The notes below the pieces were generated by a model, which was given only the letters and a program-made list of their open reading frames with translations, ran no database searches and was not told where the DNA came from. Source: Comamonadaceae bacterium (lineage in GTDB: Bacteria; Pseudomonadota; Gammaproteobacteria; Burkholderiales; Burkholderiaceae_C). From it: DNA of 43,266 nt. The DNA is taken from positions 1-43,266 of the forward strand of contig CANEVH010000033.1 in NCBI GenBank assembly GCA_947442105.1. The letters run 5' to 3'. This document shows positions 7,211 through 15,185 of the stretch, piece by piece. How positions within the stretch are numbered: position 1 is the first letter of the stretch; every line of letters begins with the position of its first letter. The translations under genes and the position numbers were made by a program.

Positions 7211-7794
7211 GGCTGCGGGATAGCCGCTCCTACCTGTTGGGCCGTCGGCTTTAGACGAACGCCTTTTTCAGCACCCTGCAACAAAGGCGCAATCAGCGGC
7301 TGCGCCGCCGCGCCATTCCAATCCAAGGCCCCGCGCACCACACTGCGCACCCGGCCGTCCGCGCCAATCAGCACCGTGGACGGAAACACCCTTATGCCCC
7401 AGGCGCGGGCCAGGGCGCCATCGGGGTCGCGCAAGGTAGGCAGGTCCAGGCCGGTGGTGGCCGCAAACTGGGCCACGGCGGCGGGGGATTCTTTGTAATT
7501 GACGGCCAGCACGCGCAGCTTGCCAGTGTGCGCGCGGGCCAGTTGCGCCAGCGACGGCATTTCTTCGCGGCACGGTTCGCACCAACTCGCCCAGAAGTTG
7601 ATGACCACGGCTTGGCCGCGCAGCGCGTCAAGAAGAAGCGGCTTGCCTGCGGCGTCGAAGCCCACTACCTGAGGCGCAGGTTTAGTCGCGGGCCAAGGTG
7701 TCGCCTCAAAACCAGCCTGGGCCAGCGCCTGGGTGGCCGCTAATGCCAGCACGGCGCCCCAAAGGTACCGCAGCCGGGGCCGGGGCAGCGTCAA
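7207..7794 (-). CDS. TlpA/ResA-type periplasmic thioredoxin
   Basis: A 195-residue redoxin with a signal peptide or anchor (LRYLWGAVLALAATQALA, about residues 8-25) and the active site WCEPC (Cys72, Cys75), followed by a cis-Pro loop in VFPSTVLIG. TlpA/ResA proteins reduce disulfides in the periplasm, often for cytochrome c or Cu-centre assembly; the partner is not shown here. The start is uncertain: the frame opens at TTG 7794 with no ATG before the signal peptide. An ATG at 7811 lies in another frame and soon stops, so a small indel or a TTG start is possible. A strong hairpin sits just upstream. Confidence 0.82.
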   Translation of the reverse strand: MTLPRPRLRYLWGAVLALAATQALAQAGFEATPWPATKPAPQVVGFDAAGKPLLLDALRGQAVVINFWASWCEPCREEMPSLAQLARAHTGKLRVLAVNYKESPAAVAQFAATTGLDLPTLRDPDGALARAWGIRVFPSTVLIGADGRVRSVVRGALDWNGAAAQPLIAPLLQGAEKGVRLKPTAQQVGAAIPQP

Positions 7795-7802
7795 CGTACA
7801 AA

Positions 7803-7842
7803 AGCTTTCATGATGGGGGTGCCACGCACCTTCATGAAAGCT
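7803..7842 (-). terminator. Long hairpin between alaS and the tlpA-like gene
   Basis: On the minus strand, AGCTTTCATGA and TCATGAAAGCT form a perfect 11-bp stem. The 18-base loop contains its own 5-bp stem, GGTGC-GTG-GCACC. The right arm ends in a short T-run (CTTTTG). It begins 23 bp after the alaS stop and ends 8 bp before the TTG of the tlpA-like gene. It could be a weak intrinsic terminator for alaS or a leader structure. The stem is AT-rich next to the T-run, unlike an ideal terminator. Confidence 0.5.
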
Positions 7843-7865
7843 AGACCGGCCAAGAGCGGGTCGCC

Positions 7866-10571
7866 TTAGAGCTTGCCCGCCACCCAGGCCTGGGCGCTGG
7901 CCAGGGCGGCGTCCAATTTGGCGGGTTCGGTGCCGCCGGCCATGGCCATGTCGGGCTTGCCGCCGCCCTTGCCGCCCACTTGCGCGGCCAAGAAGTTGAC
8001 CAGTTCACCGGCCTTGACTTTGGCGGTGGTGTCCGGCGTCACGCCCACGGCGATTTGCACTTTGTCGACTTCGGCCACGCCGAGCACGATGACGGCGGTT
8101 TTGAGCTTGTCCTTGAGCTTGTCCATGGTGTCGCGCAGCGTTTTGACGTCGGCGCCGTCCAGTCGCGCGGCCAAAAACTTCACGCCATCCATGTCCACGG
8201 CCTGCGTCAACAGCTCGTCGCCCTGGGCGGATGCGAGTTTGCCTTTGAGGGCGGCAATCTCTTTTTCCAGCGCCTTGATGTGCTCCACCGTGCTGTGGAT
8301 GCGGGCACCCAGTTCAGCCACCGGGGTTTTGAGCGCGTGGGCGGCGCTGGCCACCGTATCTTCGAGCTGCTGCAAATAGGCCAGCGCGTGCTCGCCAGTC
8401 ACCGCCTCCATGCGGCGCACGCCGGAGGCCACGCCACTCTCAGCCACTACCTTGAACAGGCCAATATCACCCGTGCGCGCCACGTGGGTGCCGCCGCAGA
8501 GTTCGCGCGTGGTGCCGATTTCCAGCACGCGCACGATTTCGCCGTATTTCTCGCCAAACAGCATTTGCGCGCCGGTGGTTTTGGCGGCTTCGATGTCCAT
8601 CAGCTCGGCGTGGGTCGCGGCGTTGTGCAAGATTTGGGCGTTGACCCAGGCCTCAATCTGGCGGATTTGTGCGTCGGTGACCGGCGCGTTATGGGCAAAG
8701 TCAAAGCGCGTGCGCTCGGGTGTGACCAGCGAGCCTTTTTGCTGCACATGGTCGCCCAGCACCTCGCGCAGCGCCTCGTGCATCAAATGCGTAGCCGAGT
8801 GGTTGCGCATGGAGGCGGCGCGCAAGCCTACATTCACCTGCGCCTGCATCGTGTCGCCTACTTTGAGGCTGCCGCTTGAGACGCTGCCGTGGTGGCCAAA
8901 CACATCGGCCTTGATCTTTTGCGTGTCGTCCACCGCAAACACACTGGCCGCACCAGTGAGCGTGCCCACATCGCCCACCTGGCCGCCGCTCTCAGCGTAA
9001 AACGGGGTCACGTCCAGCACCACCACGCCGCTTTGGCCGGATTGAAGTTCTTGCACCTGCGCGCCATCAAAGTACAAGGCCTCGACCACGGCAGTTTGCG
9101 CGAGGTGGTCGTAGCCGACGAAGACATTGCCAGCGCCGGTGTAGTCGAGCGCGCGGTCTTGCTTGAATTTGCCTGCGGCGCGGGCTTGGGATTTTTGGCG
9201 GTCCATGGCGGAGTGGAAACCTTCTTCGTCAACACTCCAGCCCCGTTCACGGCAGACATCCACCGTCAAGTCCAGCGGCAGGCCATACGTGTCATGCAAC
9301 TTAAACGCTAAATAACCGTTTAAGACGGTTGTTCCGGATTTCATTGACCGCGTAATTGGCTCCAGTTCCTGCGCCGAAAAATATCTCACTAACAAATCCA
9401 TGTTCCCAGAAAATGCAATATCTAAGATCTCCATAGCGATAGATAGCGTGTCGTAAAACCGCTCTTCCTCCACACGAAGCACCTCAGTAATCCGCTTCTC
9501 TTCCGCCCGAATCTTGGGATAAGCGTCGCCCATCAGCCGCACCACATCGGCCACCAGTTTGTGGAAGAACGGCGTCTTTTGGCCGAGCTTGTAGCCGTGG
9601 CGGATGGCGCGGCGCACGATGCGGCGTTGCACGTAGCCCCGGCCTTCGTTGCTCGGCACTACGCCGTCGCTCACCAAAAAGGCGGTGGCGCGGATGTGGT
9701 CAGCGATCACGCGCAGGCTCTTGTTTTGCAGGTCGGCGCAGCCGGTGGCGCGGGCGGCGGCGGCGATGAGCTGCTCAAAAATATCGATTTCGTAGTTGCT
9801 GTGCACGTGCTGCAAGATGGCGGCCAGGCGCTCCAGGCCCATGCCGGTGTCCACGCAGGGCGCGGGCAGTTTGACCAGGCTGCCGTCGGTTTGCATGTCG
9901 AACTGCATGAACACGTGGTTCCAGATTTCGATAAACCGGTCGCCGTCTTCGCCCGGGCTGCCCGGGGGGCCGCCGGGGATGTGCTCGCCGTGGTCGTAAA
10001 AAATCTCGGAGCACGGGCCGCAGGGGCCGGTGTCGGCCATCATCCAGAAGTTGTCGGACGCGTATTTTTTGCCCTTGTTGTCGCCAATGCGGACGATGCG
10101 GTCGGCGGGCAGGCCAATCTCTTTGTGCCAGATGTCATAGGCCTCGTCGTCATCGATGTAGACGGTGACCAGCAGGCGCTCGGGCGGTAACTTATAGACC
10201 TGGGTGAGCAGCTCCCAGCCCCAGTGCAGGGACTCGCGCTTGAAATAGTCGCCAAAGCTCCAGTTGCCCAGCATCTCAAAAAACGTGTGGTGGCGCGCGG
10301 TGTAGCCCACGTTTTCCAGGTCGTTGTGCTTGCCGCCCGCGCGCAAGCAGGCCTGGACGGACGCGGCGCGCACATACGAGCGCTTGTCCGCGCCCAAAAA
10401 CACGTCCTTGAACTGCACCATGCCCGAGTTGGTGAACATCAGCGTGGGGTCATTGCCGGGCACCAAAGGGCTGCTGGCGACCACGGTGTGGCCTTTGGAG
10501 GCGAAAAAGTCCAGAAAAGTCTTGCGGATGTCGGCAACGCTCATGGCGCTTGGCGTGGGGGTAAGAGTCAT
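7866..10571 (-). CDS. alaS: Alanine--tRNA ligase
   Basis: Charges tRNA-Ala with alanine and clears mischarged serine and glycine. The class II catalytic core holds [19 protein letters not shown] and [14 protein letters not shown]. The editing domain carries [11 protein letters not shown] and [13 protein letters not shown], and the C-terminal C-Ala domain ends in [15 protein letters not shown]. The 901 residues exceed the 876 of E. coli. Much of the excess lies at residues 385-421, where [20 protein letters not shown] and the following [13 protein letters not shown] replace a linker of usually 11-18 residues; this stretch (9309-9421) is visibly AT-rich. Start ATG 10571 is used; an internal ATG at 10544 ([10 protein letters not shown]) matches E. 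coli better and is a fair alternative. Confidence 0.96.
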   Translation of the reverse strand: MTLTPTPSAMSVADIRKTFLDFFASKGHTVVASSPLVPGNDPTLMFTNSGMVQFKDVFLGADKRSYVRAASVQACLRAGGKHNDLENVGYTARHHTFFEMLGNWSFGDYFKRESLHWGWELLTQVYKLPPERLLVTVYIDDDEAYDIWHKEIGLPADRIVRIGDNKGKKYASDNFWMMADTGPCGPCSEIFYDHGEHIPGGPPGSPGEDGDRFIEIWNHVFMQFDMQTDGSLVKLPAPCVDTGMGLERLAAILQHVHSNYEIDIFEQLIAAAARATGCADLQNKSLRVIADHIRATAFLVSDGVVPSNEGRGYVQRRIVRRAIRHGYKLGQKTPFFHKLVADVVRLMGDAYPKIRAEEKRITEVLRVEEERFYDTLSIAMEILDIAFSGNMDLLVRYFSAQELEPITRSMKSGTTVLNGYLAFKLHDTYGLPLDLTVDVCRERGWSVDEEGFHSAMDRQKSQARAAGKFKQDRALDYTGAGNVFVGYDHLAQTAVVEALYFDGAQVQELQSGQSGVVVLDVTPFYAESGGQVGDVGTLTGAASVFAVDDTQKIKADVFGHHGSVSSGSLKVGDTMQAQVNVGLRAASMRNHSATHLMHEALREVLGDHVQQKGSLVTPERTRFDFAHNAPVTDAQIRQIEAWVNAQILHNAATHAELMDIEAAKTTGAQMLFGEKYGEIVRVLEIGTTRELCGGTHVARTGDIGLFKVVAESGVASGVRRMEAVTGEHALAYLQQLEDTVASAAHALKTPVAELGARIHSTVEHIKALEKEIAALKGKLASAQGDELLTQAVDMDGVKFLAARLDGADVKTLRDTMDKLKDKLKTAVIVLGVAEVDKVQIAVGVTPDTTAKVKAGELVNFLAAQVGGKGGGKPDMAMAGGTEPAKLDAALASAQAWVAGKL

Positions 10572-10752
10572 GCGGGTAGTTTCAAAAACGATAATTGAAT
10601 AGGATTCAAGGCGAACCGATCAGGGCGCGGGTAGGGCGAATTATCGCTGCCGGTCTGCTGCAGCCCCCGGCTCGGTGGCTGCCAGCGGGCTGCGACCGGG
10701 AGCGCTGAATCCCGCCCTATGTGGGGCTGCGTCAATCAAAAAGGGGGAAAGT

Positions 10753-11601
10753 ATGAAAACACGGGTCGTTCATTTGAGCTTGGGCGCAGACTGGGAAGTG
10801 CGCCTTCAAGAAGTGGTTCACGCAAGGCCGGAGCACCGTGTGCTGGCGGTACCAGACTTGCTGAGCTGGGGACCGTTGCGCGGCATTCACACACCCGGCG
10901 GCCTGGCAGCGCGAACTGCGTATGTGAAAAACGTTCTTTTAACCATCGCACCAGAAGAGCCGGTCGAAGATTGGTCCCAGCTTGAGGAGGGTATGGGAAT
11001 AGCCCCCATGTTTCCTGCGCCCCAGGACGACGAGATCGCCCTGATGTGGCTAGGCCAAACGGCGCAAGACCAACTGTTGCTCCGCCTGGCCTGCGCCGTT
11101 TGGCCCGACACGGAGTTCTGGGTGGCCGACTTGCGCAAACTCAGCGCTCGGTGCCCCAATAATCCACCGGTGGTCCCTGTTTTTTGCGCTGATGCTTTGC
11201 GCGAGCTCGAAGGCATGGCAGTACCCCTGAGCCCGCAAGCCAAGCAGGTGCTGGCCGACGAGTGGAACGTGATGGCCGCTCAAGACCACGTGCTGCGGAT
11301 TTGCCGCAACGGCGCGGTGTGCGGCGTGCCGGAAAACTACTTCGACGCGGCGCTGCTGCGCTTGTGCACCCACGAATTTAAAAGCTGGGCGTGGGTGGTG
11401 GGCACCTTTATCGGTGGCGACGAGTGCCCGCTTGGCATGGGTGATATCTATATCTTCCACCGCCTGCACGTCATGGCACAACAGGGCTTGCTGGAGCTGC
11501 GGGCCAATGATGAGGATGCTTGGCACAGGTGGGTTCGTAAAACAGGGGCGTCGCCCGAAGATATCCCTCGCAATCACCGGCCTGTCGACACCTTCAAATA
11601 G
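10753..11601 (+). CDS. DUF1835/DUF3658-type protein of unknown function
   Basis: A 282-residue protein. The N-terminus MKTRVVHLSLGADWEVRLQE and the nearby LSWGPL motif resemble DUF1835. The C-terminal third (YIFHRLHVMAQQGLLELRAN) resembles the DUF3658 domain often fused to it. No signal peptide or membrane segment is seen. The start ATG 10753 follows an AGGGGGAAA ribosome-binding site; the frame also extends to 10675, but without family similarity. The function of the family is unknown to me. It stands alone: alaS diverges upstream (181-bp gap) and gbd converges downstream (106-bp gap). The domain call is from pattern memory and carries moderate certainty. Confidence 0.7.
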   Translation: MKTRVVHLSLGADWEVRLQEVVHARPEHRVLAVPDLLSWGPLRGIHTPGGLAARTAYVKNVLLTIAPEEPVEDWSQLEEGMGIAPMFPAPQDDEIALMWLGQTAQDQLLLRLACAVWPDTEFWVADLRKLSARCPNNPPVVPVFCADALRELEGMAVPLSPQAKQVLADEWNVMAAQDHVLRICRNGAVCGVPENYFDAALLRLCTHEFKSWAWVVGTFIGGDECPLGMGDIYIFHRLHVMAQQGLLELRANDEDAWHRWVRKTGASPEDIPRNHRPVDTFK

Positions 11602-11707
11602 GCTCAGGCACCATCAGCAGCAACTTTTTCTGCGTGGCTTGCGCAATAGATATCAACAACATCGACTGCATTGCCTGCCGCCAAGCCATCACAAACCTGC
11701 CCAACCC

Positions 11708-12856
11708 TTACATCGACGCGTCCAACATCGCCCGGTAGTCCTCGCGGGTGGCGATGCGCGGGTTCGTTTTGTGGCAATGGTCGGCCATAGCGCCGTCGAT
11801 TACGCGCTCAAACAAGTCTGCCGTCAAACCCAGCGCAGCCAAGCCGGTGGGCAGCCCCAGGCGCGCGTTCATGTCGCGAATGGCGTCGGCAACTGCGTCG
11901 CCCTGCGCGTCGCAGCCGCCCAGGCCCATGGCGTGGGCCATGCGTTGCAGCCGCTGCTGTTTTTGGATGGTCTCGGCTGCGGCGTTAAAACGCACCACGG
12001 CGGGCAGAAACAAGGCGTTCAAAGTGCCGTGGTGCAGACGCGGGTTGGCGCCGCCCAAAGAGTGGCTCAGGCTATGCACGCAGCCCAGGCCTTTTTGGAA
12101 GGCCATGGCGCCTTGCATGCTGGCGCTCATCATGTTCCAGCGCGCCTCGCGGTCCTGCCCGTTGGTGGTGGCGCGCTCGATGTGGCCCCAGCCGCGCGCC
12201 AAGCCGTCTAGGCCAATGCCGTCAGCCGGTGGGTTAACCGCTGGCGCCATAAAGGTTTCCATGCAGTGCGCAATCGCGTCCATGCCGGTGGCCGCCGTCA
12301 GCATGGGCGGCAAGCCCAGGGTGAGTTCGGGGTCGCAAATAGCGATTTTGGGCACCAGAAACCAGCTGTGAAAGCCCAGTTTGCGCCCGTCGTCCACGAT
12401 CACAATCGCGCCGCGCGCCACCTCGCTGCCGGTGCCTGCGGTGGTGGGCACCGCAATCAGGGGCAGCACACGATCGGTGATTTTGGGGCTGCCGCCCTCA
12501 ATGGTGGCGTAGGTCTTGAGCGGGCCTTCGTGGGTGGCGGCGATGCACACGCCCTTGGCCAGGTCCAAGCTGGAGCCCCCGCCCACGCCGATCAGGCCGT
12601 CGCAGCCTTCTTTTTTCAGCAAGGCCACGGCGGCGCGCACAGCGGCTTCGGTCGGGTTGGAAGGTGTTTCGTCAAACACGGCGTGCGGGTGATCGCCCAG
12701 CGCGGCCAGCGCCCGGTCCAGCACACCGGCGGCTCGTACGCCGGCGTCGGTGATGATGAGGGGCTTGTGCATTCCCACACGTTCGCACTCGGCACGCAGG
12801 GTAGAAATGGCGCCGAAGTCGAGGTTGATCTGGGTGATGTAGTTGATGAGCGCCAT
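11708..12856 (-). CDS. gbd: 4-hydroxybutyrate dehydrogenase (iron-dependent alcohol dehydrogenase family)
   Basis: Oxidises 4-hydroxybutyrate to succinic semialdehyde with NAD+; cytoplasmic. The 382 residues resemble Cupriavidus necator GbdH closely: DFGAISTLRAECERVG, VFDETPSNPTEA, VGGGSSLDLAKG, PTTAGTGSEVARGAI, TAATGMDAIAHCMETF and DHCHKTNPR are shared in order. The family's metal ligands fall in DAIAH, the H-S-L-S-H segment and LHHGTLNA. ATG 12856 (MALINYITQ) is the homologous start; upstream codons are spurious. It is divergent from gabD, whose product uses its aldehyde, with 123 bp between the starts. The specific substrate is inferred from similarity and context. Confidence 0.9.
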   Translation of the reverse strand: MALINYITQINLDFGAISTLRAECERVGMHKPLIITDAGVRAAGVLDRALAALGDHPHAVFDETPSNPTEAAVRAAVALLKKEGCDGLIGVGGGSSLDLAKGVCIAATHEGPLKTYATIEGGSPKITDRVLPLIAVPTTAGTGSEVARGAIVIVDDGRKLGFHSWFLVPKIAICDPELTLGLPPMLTAATGMDAIAHCMETFMAPAVNPPADGIGLDGLARGWGHIERATTNGQDREARWNMMSASMQGAMAFQKGLGCVHSLSHSLGGANPRLHHGTLNALFLPAVVRFNAAAETIQKQQRLQRMAHAMGLGGCDAQGDAVADAIRDMNARLGLPTGLAALGLTADLFERVIDGAMADHCHKTNPRIATREDYRAMLDASM

Positions 12857-12979
12857 GGGGGGGTCCGTCCGTGTTGAGCCGTTAAGATGATGCCACTTTA
12901 CCCTGCCCTTTCGGCGCGCCCGGACCCCTGGGCGACCGCGCGCAAGGCGACGCCGCCCACCCCTCAGGAACACCCGTCT

Positions 12980-14458
12980 ATGTCCCCATCTGCTTCCCCT
13001 CTGTCGCTCCTCAAAGACCCCAGCCTGCTCAAAACCGACGCCTTGATCAGCGGCCACTGGATACCAGGCGCCAGCCGCTTTGACGTGCTAGACCCCGCCA
13101 CCGGCCACAAACTGGCGGATGTAGCTAATCTGGGCCCGGCGGACGCTGAAGCAGCGATTGCCGCCGCCAACGCCGCCTGGCCGGCCTGGAAGGCCAAGAC
13201 GGCGAAAGAACGCAGCATCATCCTGCGCAAGTGGTTTGATTTGCTAATGGCCAACCAAGACGACCTGGCGCGCATCATGACTGCCGAGCAGGGCAAGCCC
13301 TTCCCTGAGGCCAAAGGTGAAATTGCCTACGGCGCCAGCTTTGTCGAGTGGTTTGCCGAAGAGGCCAAGCGCGTCAACGGCGAGACCCTGCCCCAGTTTG
13401 ACAACAACCGCCGCCTGATGGTGCTCAAACAGCCCATCGGCGTGTGTGCCGCCATTACGCCCTGGAACTTTCCGCTGGCCATGATCACCCGCAAGGTCGC
13501 CCCCGCGCTGGCCGCTGGCTGCCCGGTCATCATCAAACCGGCCGAACTCACGCCCCTGACCGCGCTGGCTGCAGCCGAACTGGCGATACGCGCGGGCATT
13601 CCGGCGGGGGTGCTGAACATGATTACGGCGGACGCCGACAACTCGATTGCCGTGGGCAAGGTGATTTGCGCCAGCGACGTGGTGCGCCACCTGAGCTTTA
13701 CCGGGTCTACCGAAGTGGGCCGCATTTTGATGGCGCAAAGCGCGCCCACCGTCAAGAAAATGTCGCTGGAACTGGGTGGCAACGCGCCATTTATCGTGTT
13801 TGACGACGCCGACATTGCCTCGGCGGTAGAAGGCGCGCTGGCCAGCAAATACCGCAACGCCGGCCAAACCTGTGTCTGCGCCAACCGCTTTTATGTGCAA
13901 GCCGGCGTGTACGACCAGTTTGTCGCCCAGTTCACCGCCAAAGTGAAACTCATGAAAGTGGGCAACGGCTTTGACGAAGGCGTGGCCCAGGGCCCGCTGA
14001 TTGAAGACGCCGCAGTGGCCAAGGTCAAACGCCACGTGGCCGACGCCATTGCCAAAGGCGGCAAGGTGGAAACGGGTGGCAACGCGCTGCACGGCCAGTT
14101 TTTTGAGCCCACCGTCATCTCTGGCGCCACGGCAGACATGGCCTGCGCGCGCGAAGAAACCTTTGGCCCGTTTGCGCCCATCTTCAAGTTCGACAAAGAA
14201 CAAGAAGCCATCGACGCCGCCAACCACACCGAGTTTGGCCTGGCCAGCTACTTCTACAGCCGCGACATTGGCCGCATTTACCGCGTGGCCGAGGCGCTGG
14301 AATACGGCATGGTCGGCATCAACGTAGGCATTTTGGCCACCGAGCACGTGCCTTTTGGCGGCGTCAAACAGTCCGGCCTGGGCCGCGAGGGTTCGCACTG
14401 GGGCATGGACGACTACCTGGAAATGAAGTACCTGTGCATTGGAGACGTGCTGAAGTAA
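12980..14458 (+). CDS. gabD: Succinate-semialdehyde dehydrogenase (NADP+)
   Basis: Oxidises succinic semialdehyde to succinate, which enters the TCA cycle. The 492-residue aldehyde dehydrogenase carries the catalytic Cys298 in NAGQTCVCANR, the general-base Glu264 in LELGGNAPF, the cofactor-binding FTGSTEVGR and PWNFPLAMITRK, and the GabD-type end EHVPFGGVKQSGLGREGS. Start ATG 12980 (MSPSASPLS) follows CAGGAA; the frame opens earlier at 12887 but that part is C-rich and unconserved. With the divergent gbd it forms a complete two-step route from 4-hydroxybutyrate to succinate. A strong terminator lies 25 bp past its stop. Confidence 0.94.
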   Translation: MSPSASPLSLLKDPSLLKTDALISGHWIPGASRFDVLDPATGHKLADVANLGPADAEAAIAAANAAWPAWKAKTAKERSIILRKWFDLLMANQDDLARIMTAEQGKPFPEAKGEIAYGASFVEWFAEEAKRVNGETLPQFDNNRRLMVLKQPIGVCAAITPWNFPLAMITRKVAPALAAGCPVIIKPAELTPLTALAAAELAIRAGIPAGVLNMITADADNSIAVGKVICASDVVRHLSFTGSTEVGRILMAQSAPTVKKMSLELGGNAPFIVFDDADIASAVEGALASKYRNAGQTCVCANRFYVQAGVYDQFVAQFTAKVKLMKVGNGFDEGVAQGPLIEDAAVAKVKRHVADAIAKGGKVETGGNALHGQFFEPTVISGATADMACAREETFGPFAPIFKFDKEQEAIDAANHTEFGLASYFYSRDIGRIYRVAEALEYGMVGINVGILATEHVPFGGVKQSGLGREGSHWGMDDYLEMKYLCIGDVLK

Positions 14459-14482
14459 GTTTTTCAAGCACATAGGCGCAAG

Positions 14483-14519
14483 GCGCCGCCGGGGAATGAT
14501 TTCCCGGCGGCGCTTTTTT
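14483..14519 (+). terminator. Intrinsic terminator of gabD
   Basis: GCGCCGCCGGG (14483-14493) pairs perfectly with CCCGGCGGCGC (14503-14513) around a 9-base loop, and is followed directly by six T. This is a textbook rho-independent terminator on the plus strand, separating gabD from marR. Confidence 0.93.
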
Positions 14520-14575
14520 CTTTCAAGAGTGGGGTGGATAAAGAGTGGGCTCCCTATTTCTAGCCACGGCAATAT

Positions 14576-14587
14576 TTGCCTAGGCAA
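14576..14587. promoter_or_regulatory. MarR box upstream of the efflux operon
   Basis: TTGCCTAGGCAA is a perfect 12-bp palindrome with the half-sites TTGCC and GGCAA, the same half-sites as the E. coli marRAB operator. It ends 16 bp before the marR start and 4 bp before a TACAAT -10-like element (14592-14597). Binding by the adjacent MarR-family repressor would block transcription of the operon. The repression model is inferred; the palindrome is exact. Confidence 0.82.
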
Positions 14588-14591
14588 GCAA

Positions 14592-14597
14592 TACAAT
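14592..14597 (+). promoter_or_regulatory. -10-like element just before marR
   Basis: TACAAT lies only 6 bases before the marR ATG at 14604. If it is the -10 box, transcription would start at or next to the start codon, giving a leaderless or nearly leaderless mRNA. No good -35 hexamer is visible at the ideal distance, and no ribosome-binding site precedes the ATG. The same spacing is seen at dnaG. Confidence 0.45.
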
Positions 14598-14603
14598 GCA
14601 CCC

Positions 14604-15185
14604 ATGTTTAACCCTGAGTGCCCGAACTTTTACCAGTCCGACAACTACCGTCCCGAAGACAGCGTCGGCTACCTGATGCGCCAAATTTTGACCAGCATGG
14701 CGCATGGCATTGACACCCAACTGGCCGACTCGGACCTGACCAACGCGCAGTGGCTGCCCATGCTCAAGCTGCACCTGGGCCATGCGTCCACCGTGGCCGA
14801 ACTGGCACGCGCCTGCAACCTGGACGCAGGCGCCATGACCCGGCTGCTGGACCGCCTGGAGGCCAAAGGTCTGTGCACGCGCACCCGCTCAGCGACGGAC
14901 CGCCGGGTGGTCAATATCGCGCTGACCGAACTGGGCCGCACGGTGGCCCAGGGCATACCCGACGTTTTATGCCAGGTCTTGAACCAGCACTTGACCGGCT
15001 TCACACCCGAGGAGTTTTTGCTGCTCAAAAGCCTGCTCCACCGCGTGCTGGCCAACACCACTGAGGCCAGCGCACCGCACGCGCCCTCCACTTCCATAGC
15101 CAGTGCCGGCCCCGACGCAGCCTCGCCTGCCGCCTTCGTCCCCTCCATTTCCCCCACGCCCCCAGGAGCACCCCATGCGATTTAG
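14604..15185 (+). CDS. MarR-family repressor of the efflux operon
   Basis: A 193-residue winged-helix regulator. The DNA-binding part runs from TVAELARACNLDAGAMTRLL (recognition helix) to GLCTRTRSATDRRVVNIALT, the wing with the D-x-R motif typical of MarR. A C-terminal Ala/Pro/Ser-rich tail of about 40 residues follows (SASSPAAF-like composition), likely disordered. ATG 14604 is preferred over an upstream frame opening at 14496 because that stretch contains the gabD terminator and operator. The last 11 bp overlap the outer-membrane factor gene. As with EmrR/MarR, binding of toxic phenolic or aromatic ligands probably releases it from the MarR box; the ligand is not known. Confidence 0.9.
   Translation: MFNPECPNFYQSDNYRPEDSVGYLMRQILTSMAHGIDTQLADSDLTNAQWLPMLKLHLGHASTVAELARACNLDAGAMTRLLDRLEAKGLCTRTRSATDRRVVNIALTELGRTVAQGIPDVLCQVLNQHLTGFTPEEFLLLKSLLHRVLANTTEASAPHAPSTSIASAGPDAASPAAFVPSISPTPPGAPHAI

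Noticed and set aside
10572-10752. T-box or other riboswitch upstream of alaS
   Set aside because: The gap is 181 bp and GC-rich in part, but I find no conserved T-box motif or strong terminator/antiterminator pair.
13244-14605. 453-residue open frame opposite gabD
   Set aside because: Antisense shadow of the aldehyde dehydrogenase; it also runs across the gabD terminator.
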